Assembly: GCF_030867145.1 (NCBI RefSeq)
Contig: NC_134454.1
Span: forward strand, 68,120,308-68,184,307
Source: Opisthocomus hoazin
Lineage: Eukaryota > Chordata > Aves > Opisthocomiformes > Opisthocomidae
Direction of reading: 5' to 3'
Length of the DNA stretch: 64,000 bases
Shown here: piece after piece, positions 1 to 14,500 of the stretch
How the letters are laid out: every line of letters starts with the position of its first letter
Numbering within the stretch: the first letter of the stretch is position 1
Program-made: the position numbers and the translations under genes
The notes under the pieces: model-generated
The model's database searches: none
Seen by the model: only the letters and a program-made list of their open reading frames with translations
Told to the model about the DNA's origin: nothing

Positions 1-3000
1 AGATTCCAAGTCAGCTTAGGTCCACCTAAATGAATACACCGAACAAGAAGCGGGTATGTGACAATTAGGTTGTGGCTATGACTCCACCCTTACACATCCA
101 GAGGTAATGGCTGAAAATGCCTGAGGTGTTCCACCAAATGTTCAATGACATAAGCAGATCTTCACCACTGGGGGGCTGGGGGGTGGACGGGGGAGAAAGA
201 GTAAGAAATTTGGCCTGAATTCCCCCAAAAGATGACCATTTTGGAACATGAGAATTTCCAAAGGAAACAATATATTAGAATTCTACTAAGATGGGGTCAA
301 GCAAATAAACTGCAGTTAAAAGTCAAAGACTCATTGCTTACCTGTTCCCAGAACATTTTGTTTCCTTCTTCTTGTTTTATTTCAGAGGAATGATCTGCAA
401 ACATCTATAAAGCTGTATCATTACTGGACTTCAAATTTTCCTCAGAGTGAGGGCTAAAACTCTGACTGCAAGGCGGTTTCTGTATCTACATCTGTTTTAT
501 CACCTACTTTCCAGTCTTCCATCCATACACTAGCCTTCGATCTAAACCACAGCCTACCTGTATCTCTCAACTGTAATCTAAAAGAGACCTTAAAGTTGTT
601 TATTATAATGACAACAAAAACAATCGCAGACCTTATATGCAAGCTTTAGGAAATAAAGCTGTGTTAAAATGTAGTAATACTTTCTTTTTTTTTTCATCCC
701 TCCTGCACTGCTTATCTTCTGCAAATACAAGTGACTGCTCAAACAGCAGGGAAGGGAGAGCAGAGGGGAGCACGGATCAGTTGTCTACCACTCCATTTGA
801 AAAGCTAACTTCCGAGTTGAACTGCAAACAGAAAACACAACTTCTCTTTAGCGAATGCAAAAAGAGTGATCAGTATACACTTGCTATTTAGTTACCTCTT
901 CACCTGCATGAAAATGCTTATTTTCTAAGTCTCACTACACACAGAAAAGTCATACAAGACTGTGGAAACAGAGACCACTTTCAGGAAAAAAATTGCTGTT
1001 AAAAGAACATTAAACAATTTCACTTCTTAAATGTAATTTTTCAGCTGTTTTTCTTGCCTGTCACTTTCTGTAACTGCAATAAACTGAAATTACAAAAATA
1101 TAATGCTTATTAAGAGCAAATAACCATCCCCTTGAAAACTACTTCACTTTCACAGCATTCTCTGCTCTACATTAAAACATTCATTGCCATTTGACCAGAA
1201 AGTAGCCACTCAGATGTCTTTGGCAACTATAATTTTTGTTTTAAGTATCATCTAGTTGTAGGAGATTCATCGTAAGATTTATTTACATTCTGGAAGAGTC
1301 AGCAAGTGCTATCTTGACATTTGTTGGTGGAAGGGAGATCAGGACAGGGAAGAAAGGGCAAAGAACAGATCCTGACAGATAGCCTTCTCCACCTACACCA
1401 CTGTCTCCATTTCAGCTGAGGCTAGTAATAAAGCCAGAAGGTTAAAGTACTGTGGAGCTCTCTGATGACCTCCTATTAAAAGCACTTACTAAAAACTGCA
1501 GCAGTTTTCTATTGTATGCAGAACAGAAAACACAATAACCAAAATTTCACCAAGAGCTATCCTCAATTCTCCTTTACCCATGCTTTGTTGTATTTAAGAT
1601 AATCTGGGGGAACTGGAAAAGGGGGGAAAAAGGGGCAATCCAGGTAAACTGTACATTAGTACCCTCATGCCCGAAGAGACCTGTCTGTGGGAACCAAAGC
1701 AGCAGCACATCATCTCCAACCAACTTCTATTAAGCAGAAACTCCAGCAAACCATAGAAACGACTGTAGGAAACTAACACTGGTGAGGGAGCAATATGCTG
1801 AGAGAAGAAAACAGACAATTCATGAAGTAATACTGTAGTTCCTCCCAAGCAAAAGCAGCATCAATTCCAATCCCACTAACAGATCGGTGTTAATGCTGGT
1901 GTTGCAAATTCAAGCTTGAAAACTATTCCCTCCCAGAGTTAAGAATGAAACTGTTCCAATTACACAGGCAGGGCAAATGAGGAGTTAGAATTGCTTTTTA
2001 AGAAAGTGCTTTCATTTCACTGCTGTTTGGGGTTAAGGGTAGTCTGAAACTCTGAAACCAGAAAAAGTTAAATTGCTGTCTTTTGATTGAAGCTTCTAAT
2101 TATTTTTCAGCTAACAAAATGCTTAAACTCTTCACTGACATTAGGAAAATTATCAATACAACAACAAAGAAAATCCCAACCTCAAACAAGTGCAAGCACT
2201 CATTCATTAACAAGCTTGGAAGGATAGTCATAAGCAAGTCATTTGTATTCCACTTTCAGACAGAATCACCACTAACTACTCTGAACTTGCAGACTGAAAA
2301 AGGCAAGTTATTTCCACTGAGTTCTACTCCACCAAGAACTACTGTTCGAAGAAAGTGAGTGGAACTTCCACTTCTAAACAGAGCAGAAATTTTTTAGAAG
2401 TTCAACATATGACCACCATTTACAGTTATCACCATGGTATCTGCACCCTGGATTAAGAACACGGCTAGCCATTTTACATAGCTTTTCTTAATGCTCCAAC
2501 AGTTATCCCCCTTTCCAAGCAAAGGCTGAGTAAATGAAGATTTTATTTTTTTTTCAAAAAACTACCCATACACCCAGAGTAATGCATGCTGTGCTTGAAA
2601 TAAGGACCCAAAATGTTTCCTAAAAGTACAGTGGGACTGAATGCAAGATTCTTCAGCCCCAGCAATCATTTGCTATTAGCTAAACCACACCTGCACAGTA
2701 TCACTGAGCTTACTAAACAAGGTCTAAACACCAATGTGACAGTGCATCCCATGGGCAACAGAAAGGCAGCTACTGCAGGCTCAGATCCACAATCCACTGT
2801 CTTGGTCAGAACTTCTTTGCATGAAGCCTCTTGTGCTTAAGAATAAATCGAGTCCTCATGCATTACCTGCTATGCAAGCCTCTGGTCACTGACATTCAGC
2901 TCTGCAGTAATGCAAGCTGTATCTGTACTTCTGTACAGAAAATGTAACACTCTTCCATCAACAGCCTGTAAAAGAAATTTTGTTTATGTGTCCAGGTATT

Positions 3001-3049
3001 CACATTGTGCTATGTATTGTGCTGTTGGCCACCCAAATGGAAAGCAGCT

Positions 3050-3527
3050 TTACAGAGAAGCTGGGGGTCTTTGTGGACATCAAATTCAACAGGAGCTCTT
3101 GCACCAATGGCAGTTAGTGGCATCCAGGGCTGCAGGACGAGGAGTGTTGCCAGCAGGTCAAGGGAGGTGATCCTCCTGCTCTGCCCAGCATGGCTGAGGC
3201 CACACCTGGAGTGCTGTGTCCAGCGCTGGGCTCCCCAGTACAAGACGGATATGGACTTACTGGAGAGAATCCAGTGAAGAACCACAAAGGTGACACAGGG
3301 ACTGAAGCACCTCACGTGGGAGCAAAGGCTGCGAGAGCTGGGAGTGTTCTCTGAAGATGACCAGGCTCAGGGGGATTCCATCAATTTGTACAAATATCTG
3401 AAGGGAGAGTATAAAGACGACTGAACCAGGCTTTTACGAGTGGTGCTCTGTGACAGGACAAAGTAAAACACAGGAGGTTGCAACTGAACATAAGGAACAC
3501 TATTTTTACTGTGAGAGCAACTTTCTT
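3050..3527 (+). mobile_element. CR1 LINE fragment (ORF2 C-terminal region), inactive
   Basis: The sequence matches the 3' coding part of avian CR1. Translated pieces include SREVILL, RPHLECCVQRWAPQYK, LERIQ, LKHL and LYKYLKGEYKDD, typical of the CR1 reverse-transcriptase C-terminus. Stop codons interrupt it, for example right after LERIQ and after YKDD. The fragment fades after the TTTTTACTGTGAGAGC segment and I cannot find the usual CR1 3' tail. A 3' deletion or strong decay after insertion is likely. It lies antisense to ZSWIM6 transcription. Ends are approximate. Confidence 0.88.
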
Positions 3528-6500
3528 ACCAGTCTTCCAGACCATGTTGTTAAACTAGACATAAATCTTGGGAAGGAGTCAGATAAAATAGTTGATTCCT
3601 AAAGAGCTTGCATTTATCCCCCTATCAGTTTGATAAGCATGCCCATTAATATTCTTCAGTCTTCACTGTGAGGTCAAAGATCCCAAAAACAGAAGTAGTT
3701 TTCTCCCTGGATTAACTCTGCAAAAATCCAGACTAAAGAGTTTCAATTCTCAGCTAGTCACTTAGGAAAAAAAAACAACAAAAACAAAAACCAAAGAACA
3801 CCACACAACCCAAGGAAACAATAGGCCTAAGCTGTACTGATAACTGTCCAAAAATTCTAAAGCTTAAATACAGCTGCCAGCAAACACACAAAAGTGGTTA
3901 ATGCCTGCCGAGAGATCTGAAAAGCCCAGAAGAAAAGAGGCAGTGTTGTTTTTGTTTAAGAATGCCTTGTTAAATCTCATTCTTCATAGAGAAGTTATTT
4001 CTTGAAAGAAACCAATAAGGACCTGTTTTTATTGTGTTTCTTTTTAAAAGCATTTTAGTGCCAACAAACATGTACCAACTTATCAACTGCGTAACTGCTG
4101 TTGAGCTATACACTTGTCTACAGACTTAGGTATAACATACATCACAAATCTGACTCACACCATTTCTAGTTTTCGTGAAAATTAGGTTCAAGTTCTGCAA
4201 TCACTTGACCAGTTTTCAGTAGGTTCCACATTACCAGTATGAGCCTCGCAGCACATGTAATTCATGCAAACTCAATTTAAGGCCCGTCAACACCGGAAGA
4301 GCGCACACGTTCTTCAACTGCGGATGTAGTCACAGCTATGGTAGCACCAGGAACGTCCAGTGCCATACCACACAGACACACGTCGTAGTATAACCCAGTC
4401 ACATCTTTCTACACAGGCAGTCAAGTTCTAAAACAAAGCAAAAACTAAACCATCACTTTTAGTTAGCCTTCTTGCATACAGCTCTTTACAGGCTGAACCA
4501 CAATTCAAGAACTGCAGATGCCTCTTGAAAAAAATTTAAGTCTTTTCACACAAAGTTTCAAAAACACAACCCATAATAAGTACAGCAAGAAAAAGAACTG
4601 ATCTTTGTCTCAAACTACAATAAAACACAACCAAGTGTTCAAAGTACTTGAGATAAGAAAAAGCTACATCAATGAGGGTCATGGACAAGAGACTTCACCT
4701 TACTTTTCATTTGCAACAGGTGAGGAACACAGTACAAAACAAAAATTTGAGAGGGGGGCAGCAGAGCAGGAAAGGGAGTATCTTGATACAAAATGACATC
4801 TTGAGGTCCAGTAATGCTGCTCTACATAATACAGAAGGTGCCTTCAACAGCCGACAAAGAGCTTACCACAAGTGAGACTTTTTTTTAAAAAAAAGCGTGT
4901 CAAGTCTATAACAGAGACAGGTCATTTTGGCTTGGTGGGGCAAACAGGCTGATTGCCATCCATGATCTTTCCATGTCAGAGTCTGCTCAGCCTTGTCTCT
5001 AATACAGAAGGACATTTTGAGTAGTATAATTTGCTATATCATTTAGTCTTGAGCATGCTGTGTTTTGATAATCCTATACATAAGTCAGTGAACTGTTCTT
5101 AACAGTTCTCAAATATGCACTATGCCCTTTAAGAAAAGAATCCTGAAATCTGACAATCTCTTGCTCTTTACAGACAACATAGTTGAATTGCAAAGCAGAG
5201 AGATTTAAGAACAGCGTAAAGAACTTCGAAAACAATTTAAAAAATGGTTACAGCCACCTTTTTTTCTATTGTTCATTGAACACACCGCATCCTACCCTCT
5301 GTAAAAGCAGCCTAAGCACTCAAGTCTGCTGTAATTAAGCACAGTGCCTACTGGATGCAAGACATGGAATTTAAAACCACAATATTTTTAAGATTTTATG
5401 ACTGGCACAGAACTGAACAAGATAAAAAAATGCACTTCTACTAATACAGTACAATAACTTATTCTAATTACCTAAATATTTTCATTTTGAATATTCAGTG
5501 TCCGTTCAAGCTCCCAATGAAATGTTAGACATGGAAATGTTATTTTTTGGGGGATCACATGACTCAGCTAGGTTTAAACCTCTGTTCTCCAGGAAGCCTC
5601 CCAAAGTGTTCAACAGCACACCTTTTAAAAGAGGTAGCACATCATATTAGAAATGCTTTTGAAAGTAAAGAGGAAAGTAGTCTCTGTTGTTGGCTTTAGA
5701 CTGGTAGATTTATAACAGTTTATAAACCGAAGTACAAAAACATCTGTTTGCCAATTATGAAGGCTGTAATAAAACCTTTTTTTATTTTGCTCTTCAAGGC
5801 AAAGCAATTTACTCGCAGCAAATGAACAAGCTGAACTGCGCAACACTGCCTTGCTCCATTTGTGCAAGAGCGTACTTTCTATGTCATTTAGCCTTTACAG
5901 TGCAGTTGGGCTGCTTTCTTGTTATCGTGCTGTTGCACTCAAGTTCCTCTTCTTTGTGCCTGGAGAACCTGATTTGATTTCTGCCAGCACAGTCCTCCTC
6001 CATCCCAGTCACACATGTTAGCAGCAACTACCCTTCACAGCGGAGCATGCACTTCTCCTTAAAAAGTTCTCTCTGAGCACTGCTGGCCAAGTTGTAGGGT
6101 TAAACGGCAGAATAAATAAACAACTGCAGAGTTAAAGCAGTCACAGAACTGGATCAAGGCTTTGTGATAATGGCTTAGAAAAGAAAAATAAAGAAAAACT
6201 AAGGGGGAGATGAGCAGCATTCCTTTAAAGTTATCTAAGTAGTAACACATATGCAAAATAAGAGGTATGATGGCTGTGGAAGGCACATTACAAAAGCAAG
6301 CACATCAAGATACGTGTTTACAAACATCAGGGGTTGCTTATTTTGAATGAGTATTTCCATAACACTCCCACATAACGCTGAATTCAGGAAAACCCAAGAG
6401 CTCCCAGACCAACAGGGTTTATTTATTTACTCTAGGTTAACCCAAGGGACCCCCCCATTCCTCACCACAAGACAAATCACACCACTTGTGCAAGCGCTTC

Positions 6501-7045
6501 CTTCCCTCTATTTTAACAAAATTATTCTCTGTGCATTTTACAATTCAAAAGCAGCAGACAAAAGAATAGTTTTATTTGCTAAATATTAACATCCTTAAAG
6601 ACAATATGATAAAAATAAATCCTTGCACTTCAGTAACACCACAATTAGGGGAACTGAGTTTCCAGACATGTTTCCGATTTACAGTTATGCTGCCAGCTGC
6701 CTTTGCACTTGTTCTTCTGGAGGAAAAAAGCCCTTCCCCCTCTACTAAAGGTCTTTGTTCTAACCAGAGGCCAGCTCACCTTACCCCTGAAAGCCTGAGC
6801 TTTTGTCAGCTGTTCACATAATAAACAGCTGCGTACGTATGGAAAACCTGTTATCATTGGCATAAAATGAAAGCTCGCAAGTAGTTTCTGTGTTTACAAT
6901 GGAAGTAGGTCTCTAAAACACATAAGCATTTCAACATACTCAGATTCTTCCCCATCCCTCTTGTACCTATTTGGCATGAGCCTTCAAAATTAGCCTGTGT
7001 AAACAGCATGATAAATGTAATTAACCTCAGAGTGCCAAAAACAGG

Positions 7046-7102
7046 CTACTGCCCTGCTAACTGCTAATGTGAAATGCAGGAGCATTAGCAACAGGGCAGC
7101 AG
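7046..7102 (-). other. Imperfect hairpin in ZSWIM6 intron 1
   Basis: CTGCCCTG (7049-7056) pairs with CAGGGCAG (7092-7099), and TGCTAATG (7062-7069) pairs with CATTAGCA (7083-7090). The inner loop has 5 bases on one side and 1 on the other, and the terminal loop has 13 bases (7070-7082). In the ZSWIM6-sense RNA three further pairs form outward, giving 19 pairs. The size is short for a miRNA precursor. I do not recognise it as a known RNA. Confidence 0.5.
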
Positions 7103-10100
7103 TCATCATCGGCACACAGGGTTAATGAAGGTTTTCCTACAGGTTCTTTTCCTGCTCCTAGTGAAACACTAGGCTGGCCAACATAAATATAACAAAGTAG
7201 ACGTGTATCAACTCTGACCATTGTCCACAGTAGAAAAAAGTTGTATTACCTTTCCAGGAATGCTCAAGAATTTCATAACTTTCAGTGAACTGGTTGAAAG
7301 CCACTGATTCCGTTCATCTGCTATGTTTTTCTCCCTAAAATAACCTGGCAATCATGGTACAGCTCCCAGTTTCATATTTTATTTCAGGTATAAACTTCAA
7401 ACGACAACCAAGATACAGCACAGATACTTTATCCCGTCTTCTGAGCAAATACATATTTTCCTAAGTGACCAGGCTGAGTGAAGCTATTCCAGCCTTCAGC
7501 TGAGGTTTCTCCTTTGTGTTCTCTTCACTCTCTGTATGCATCAAATTAAAGCAGGCTGAATCAAGATGTGCCAAATTGCATTTAGAATGCAAAAATATAT
7601 TAAAAACTTTGTAATCATCAGGAATGTACTTCAAGATTTTAGCAATTAAGAGTTGAAGGACTTCAAAAGGTTCACATCCATTGCATCTAATGAGGTCAAT
7701 GTCACATTCTGCTTACAAATTCATGGTTTAAATCTCAACTGTCTCTTCACAACAAACAGTACAGGGTTCAGGTTTGCTTTTGTCTTTGCTTCTCTACATG
7801 GGACAGGGATAAGGAGAAGGAAATGAACTTAAACCATCACGAGGCTTAATGAGAAGCACACTGTGGACCTCTATATTCACCATAATTCATCATTCCATAC
7901 AAATCTTTCCTTCTTTTAAGGGTGCCAGTATTTCTAAAACTGAAACACTACTTTCAATTTCTCAATTTACCAGGCATTCGCAACTGAAGTGGATAAAACT
8001 ACACAAACAATTTTAGTTTCACTAAACTAAACATTTCTGCACCCAATATGACCCCTTCCTCATATCTTCAACATTTAAAATCTAAGAGTTGTCTTAGAAT
8101 TCTCTACTAGGTCAAACACCCTTGTATAACTTCACACCTACTGCAGCAACAAAAACTATGTAAAGGCACAGACAGCTGCTGGCACATTCATTGCTCCACA
8201 GAAATTGCCCTGTGGACAGTCTTCCAACAGTGACTGGAAAGTAATCCACAGGACTTTACCCCTTGGTGGAAAGCAGTCAGCTGTCTTTCAGGAAGGTGCA
8301 AGATAAAGGTCTGAAGAGAGGAAATTAGAGCAAGCAGCTGATGTGCAGCAGCTTCTGGCCATGCACCCACAGGCAGCTTTCTCACCTCCAGCTGATGTGG
8401 AGGTATTTACATAACGCTTCTGGAGGGCTCTGGCAAGGGTGGCAAGTGCAAGTCAGGATTCCTGAACCAGTTTTGCAAAATTCTGAACTTGTGAGCAAAT
8501 CAGTATGCAAAGAGCAAGGTATGTTCTTTTGGGTTTTGGCGGTAGACTGTTTTTTCTCTAAACCCCAGAGCTGTGATGAGAACATCCACTCTGAGCTGTC
8601 TGTTCCATTAATAACTATCAATCCCAGTAAATTTTACGTTTGGCAGGTTTGAGGAGGCTCACTCAACTGCAGTGCATAAAAATCCCAGGTTTTTAACCCT
8701 CTTTTAAGTACCATTCCAATAAAATAACGTTTTTCACTGAGGCAAAAAAGTTTTCCCCAGATTAAAGACAAAACATACTCAGTTACAAATAAAATGTGAC
8801 TTAAAATACTTTTTCTAGAGTAACCTGAAACTGTGTCACAATCTCAGATTTATGCAAATATATTTAATTAAAGTACACACATCCACCCACAGCAGAAGAA
8901 ATAACTTAAGAATTTCATGAAGACGAAGGACGCCTACAAGCACTGCTCCTCTGCCCCCACTCAAGTCCCATAAGCCCTCATCCTTCCTGGGACAATACTT
9001 CTTACGCTTCTTACCCAAGCTTTAAAATTGAACACTTCTGTTTCATCTGACTGTTTTTAAAGAACCTCTTGTGTTACTCATGGGGATTGTTCTTTTTCCT
9101 ATTTGTCAGCTTCATTCGAGCAACATCGCTGTATACCTCAATACCCTGTTCTCAACAGGCAGTTTCCCCTGATTGTATTTGTCTTCAAAATAGCAATGAG
9201 GAAGCAAGGATTGAGGTGGAGGGGTTAAAATGAAGACAGTCATGAAACCACACTAATTGGTACAAAAATTGAAGGACTGATGTATCTGACTGCTATTCAT
9301 TCTCCTCAGCGGAGAAGAGTTCAAGATAGTGCTTCTTTTAACAAGCCTGGCTTGCAGAAATCATGGTCATCTTACGAAAGCATCACTTCAAACAACTGTG
9401 ATCAGCCTAAAGCACAACCTGACAGAAAGGAGCCGTCTAATTTTGTAAGACTGTTAGCAGTGCAGCAATGGAGCAGCAAAGATACAGGACTAAGTAACTC
9501 CACCTTCCTCAAATAAGAAATATGTAGTTTAGGAGCCTGGACAAACACGTACAATAAACACCACCAGCAGAGGTTAGGAAGGAACTAGACACTTCAGTTG
9601 GGCTTGGAGGTCATGCAGACTGCCTTCCAGCTGGAGACAACCAGAAGAGGCAAGGACCCAGCCTCTTGCTCAAGCATGCCTTGCAGAGCCTGACAGCCAC
9701 GTTCATCTAGGCAGAGCTGCAGGAGGGCTCTAGGAAGTGAGCAACCCAGATCAATCCTTCCACACTGAAGTGGGCTACTGCTGAAAGCAAGACAGTAATA
9801 AGCTTTAATCTCCCCCAGTGCAAGCAGTTGAGAAAGCCGAAGCATCCTCTCAGACAGGCCCACAAAGCCCCACGAAATCTCTCTTCATGGTAAAGGTAAG
9901 TCATTTCTGCCCTGAAAACAGACTCATGTGCACTGTGAAGTGTGCAGCAGGGCTTCCAATACATGTCTTCCCTCCACCAGTTATGGGCACACTTAGTTCT
10001 GTGTTAGTTGGGTCCATCTGGAACAGATCACACATCAGCTTTGAGTCCTGAAAACAGATCATTTCAGTAAATATGCCTCACTTACCGGAGCAGCTGTCTG

Positions 10101-11478
10101 TCATTTAGCTTCCACACTAAGCAAGTTACACAAAAGCACGAACATTCTGCTCAATTGCTGTTCTACTTGGGGAAGCAGTAATGACACTGGAACCCCACAA
10201 AGCCATTTTAGACTCTCAGTGAAGTCCATACTGAAAGTGTTCAGTTTACAAGCAATAAGTGTTTTTCACCTTACGTGCCAGCCCTACAAACTCAGCTTGA
10301 GTTCTTCAAGTTATGCTCCATCATTTCCTTCTCAGGCATTACTACCAGTAATAAAAAACATGCAAGACAATCGAGGTCTCTGCTATACCACCATGTCTCC
10401 AGTGAGACTGCTGAGTGGCAACAGGTCAAAGTCCAAGAAGCAAAGAAGAGACTCCAGCTCATTCTAAGCTATGGTGGCTCAGCAGGCCTAACCAGACAAA
10501 AAGCTGTGAACACTTACTTTAGCAACTGAAGTCAACAGCTATGAATGAAAATTTGTAACAGAGAACACATTATTTTGTCACCAAACAACTGCATAACAAG
10601 CAGAAAAATTGCCTCAAAAGTCTGTGTTATACATAAGTATGCTGAAGCTCAGCACCATCTCAATAGGAGAGGAAAGGTATGAACTTTGAAGGCAAAAAAA
10701 CTCCTTTTGCAACTGCGATACAGATAGACACATGACCACATTCAACTGGAGTAAATAGTTAGGTTCTTCCTTCCCCTTTCCTGTATTCTTAAAGTAAATA
10801 TTTGTCTGGCTTTCTTTTAACCACTGGTGGAGTGTGGGAGGCGTACTCATCACTTGGCCATGGTTTTGCAACACAGAAAAACACTCTGGATGAAGAGATG
10901 TGGAAGACTGCTCACTCATACAGGCCCAATACACACCCTGGGCTCACGAAAGGCCTGTGCTGCTGTTTCTGGAACATACAGGCTGCCTTTTGCCACAAGT
11001 GAATTCCTAAGCACAGCATCCACCTCCTTTCCCCAGGCAGCAGTCAGGGCTTCACGATCCCTTTAAGATGGTGTAAGCGTAACTCACAGAAAGGAGCTCT
11101 GCCCTTCTCAGCATCCCCTCCGACAGTCTCCTCTCCCTTGAACCAACAGTAGCATTTTCTTAGCCAATAAACCAGGTAAAACTCACCCAGCAAGATCTGA
11201 ATTCACAAGCAGGCCAGTTCTCTGGCTCACCACGCAGCTCCACAAGCCCTGACACTAGCTGGAAGCTGGGAGAACTGCAGCGTCCCTTTGACACCAGCCT
11301 GCACTTAAGTCAGCCTAAAGCAACCACGTACGTTCATGGTGAATAACACATCGAGGTCTTCACAGTGGGTGAAGTTTGCAAATGACAATCAAAAAACCTT
11401 TCCAAAATACAAGTTCATAAGCATAGCAATGTGCATTTTCTGTTCTAAGAGTTACACAATGAGGCACAGAGCAGTAAA

Positions 11479-11504
11479 TGAGTCACGGCACAGCAAATGA
11501 GTCA
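11479..11504. promoter_or_regulatory. Two consensus AP-1 sites 19 bases apart
   Basis: TGAGTCA occurs at 11479-11485 and 11498-11504, each inside the longer shared word AAATGAGTCA. The regular spacing and shared flank suggest a short local duplication and a possible intronic enhancer. The surrounding sequence otherwise holds no gene. Confidence 0.4.
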
Positions 11505-14500
11505 TTTATTTCATTTACCATATTCATGACTAGAATATTTCACAATAGGAAACATTTATTTTGATAGGCCTGTTTCACAGTCTGTCCTTGGAGGAGTTCA
11601 CTGAGTGAGAAGAGGAAGCAAGCCTGTTGGTATGGGCCCTCGGAGAAGGGCTCCGGCGCACACCGCCACGCTGCGCCGCTGCATCAGCAGCTTTCCTAGG
11701 GCAGCAAGCTCGGCCAGCCAGGAATGTGCCCACTCCCTAGAAAAAGGGAGGGGCAACAGTGATAACACTGCTAAATTGTAACTGGAAATACAGTTTCAAC
11801 TTCTCACAGAGTAAAGGTTTATGGCTTTTGTCATTTATAATCTTTGTCAGACAACCTACGGTTACTCGGCTTAGAAAGGCTTGTATTTTAGCTTTAAACC
11901 TGTATTTACAAAGACCACAGACTACTAGGCTCAGCCTTTGATCAGCACACCACCTTTACGATGCAGCCCAGGTTTCGTAGGCTGGTACAAGAACCTCTGA
12001 ACAGCCGACAAGCACAGCTCACGCTGACGACGGCCGCGTATCACTGCAGCAGCACGCCCATGTCAGGGCTAACGAGCTGTAACCACCACACCAGACACCG
12101 CGCCGCTAACACACCTCCCAGCAGCCCCCTGCTCACAAATACATTCATTCCTGCGGGAAAGCAAACCGACCAAAGGCCCAGCAGTGCTTTTGCCATGGAA
12201 GAGGAGCTCCTCGGCGCCGAGAGCAGGGTGCGAGGGCACCAAGCTCGGCAGGGGATGAGCTCGTCAAAGGTCCTCCAGCCCGTGCTGAACATGCTGCTGG
12301 CAACTTACACTACTTGCACCCACACACTGATGGAAGATTAAACTGCAGGCTACCTCTGCAGCAGTCCCACCTCCAGCCCACCCTGTAAACATACCCTTCT
12401 CACTCTACTTCTGGCACTTCAAACCAGCATCAGCCGCAATACAGGTGTATCTCCTCCAACTTTGTCTCATTCCGCTCACACCACACCACCCCACCCCCAG
12501 GCTCAGGACATTCATTTCCTCTCCAAGGTTGAACGCAATACTATCCCTCCCAGGCTGCCTGGCCCAAAACACAGCCACAGATAACCCCCAGTGCCTACCA
12601 ACTAAGCTACGTTCTGCTAGGCCAATATGCAGGCCTCTTTTTGCACTCTTACACTGCTGACTCTCCCACCTCATTCACCCATTAACTTCTGCCTGAGGTG
12701 CTTGGGTTGTATCACATCACCCGTCCCACATCACCATCTTCTTGCTCCCACGGCCAAGTCACTGAGTACGCCAAGGCCCTTGCCTGGAATGTGGTTCTGC
12801 CATTGGGCCTTTACTGGTTCCAGCGCAGTGCACCACACTGGGATGGCTCTCACCAAGATCCCCAGTGGAGATCTTTTCTAGATGTGTTTCAGGATTTGGA
12901 TTCCTTCATCTTTCAGCACTTCTATAAATCAGTGACTGCTCTCCCAGAACTTCTGACCTTTATTGGCTTTTGTGGTTCTCCTTTTACTTCCTAAAATCAC
13001 AGCTTAGTGTGTCTCATTGCACAGTCATCCTCCTCTGCTTCCTCCTTTCAGCAGATGTTTCTCAACACTTTATCGCTACTTCTTAACTTCCTTTTGTTAT
13101 TCAAGGAGGGAGGGGAAGATGGACCTCATAACAGGCAGGATTCACTACAGTGCATGTCCATGATTCACATCTCTCTCCATTCACCCAGCCTAACATTTCA
13201 TGTGCTATCATTTCACACTTTGAGTAACCAGGAAGCAGGAGCTTTGATCTTACTGCCATCTTGCTCCTTTCGAGCTTAGTCTACATGCTGGGAGCATTCA
13301 TTCTTCTGACCACATCAGCACCCTTCCTTGTCCTCTCATGCATATACAAGTCCTTCCTTTTAAACCCAACAAAACTTTGGATCTCTTGGCTACTTAGCGT
13401 ACAATGCTCGCATTTGTTATGAGTTTCCAACCTACACCATTTATCTTCTACCCCCACCAACATCAGGCTTGCCTTCCACATGGCCTGTTATCCACAGGAA
13501 AAGCTTCTCCAGTCCTTCCAATCACCACTGTAGGAACACAGACAGTTCTCTTCCTCCTTCCCCCTTCTTACTTCCTACTTTTGTCCAAATAAGTGCCTAA
13601 TAAAGCTGTGCATCACTCCTCACCAGATTCCTGTCTTTCCTCACTGCACCTCCCATCCTTATTCCCAGGTCAGCACAATATATATCCTTGGGGGAGGTGG
13701 GGGAAGTATCTCTGTTGTTCGCAAGTCTGGGGTACGACAAATACTCACTACTGTGGGGAAAAAATATAAGAAAATGTGTTTCCTTTTTGCAATATACAGT
13801 GCTTTAAAATTAATCTATTGCCTTGTTGAGAAGCATTAAACCACAATTTGACTTATAGTAAATGAAACTCAATTGTATTCTATGGTCTTACCAATGCACA
13901 TTTAACCTCTATAAATAAATGTTTCAAACTGTTGTACAAAATGAAGTCAGTGATTTGGTTTTACCACTAATGGTGGAGCCTCCACCATGACTTAACAGAA
14001 ATAGCTTCTGATAAAGTACAATCCAACAAACACTCTTTAAATGAACAGAAAGTCCGTACTTTCTGGAAAACGGAGCATTTCCTTTGTGCATCACATACAT
14101 CTTACTCAAAATTGGAACTGGGGCATAAGGTTGAAAAAAGAATGACAGAACCCCCACTTCATAACTTTAAACTTATTTTACAGTCTCAAAAGCTACACGA
14201 CACCTAAGTTAGTTCACCAGCCCACTTCCCATTTTGAAGGCTTTTTTTCATTTTGTAGGAAAGCATCTACCAGCTTCCTTGACTTCGCTAATACCCACTG
14301 AAAGTAGATCATATAGAGGGAGTAGTCATTCAGACTACATCCTCCTTAAATACACCTCTTCCAGGATCTGCTGTGGTCTTTGACCTCTACCTTAGCTCAG
14401 GCACCACCACTTCCCCACTTCTCTTCCTAGCCTCTCACCTACAAAGTTCAACTCAGCATTTTAATACTGCTCTTTTCAAGTACACCTTATTCAATGAGTC

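Noticed and set aside
3010..3315. Minus-strand 101-codon frame over the CR1 fragment
   Set aside because: It is antisense to CR1 ORF2 remnants, and the plus-strand CR1 similarity explains it.
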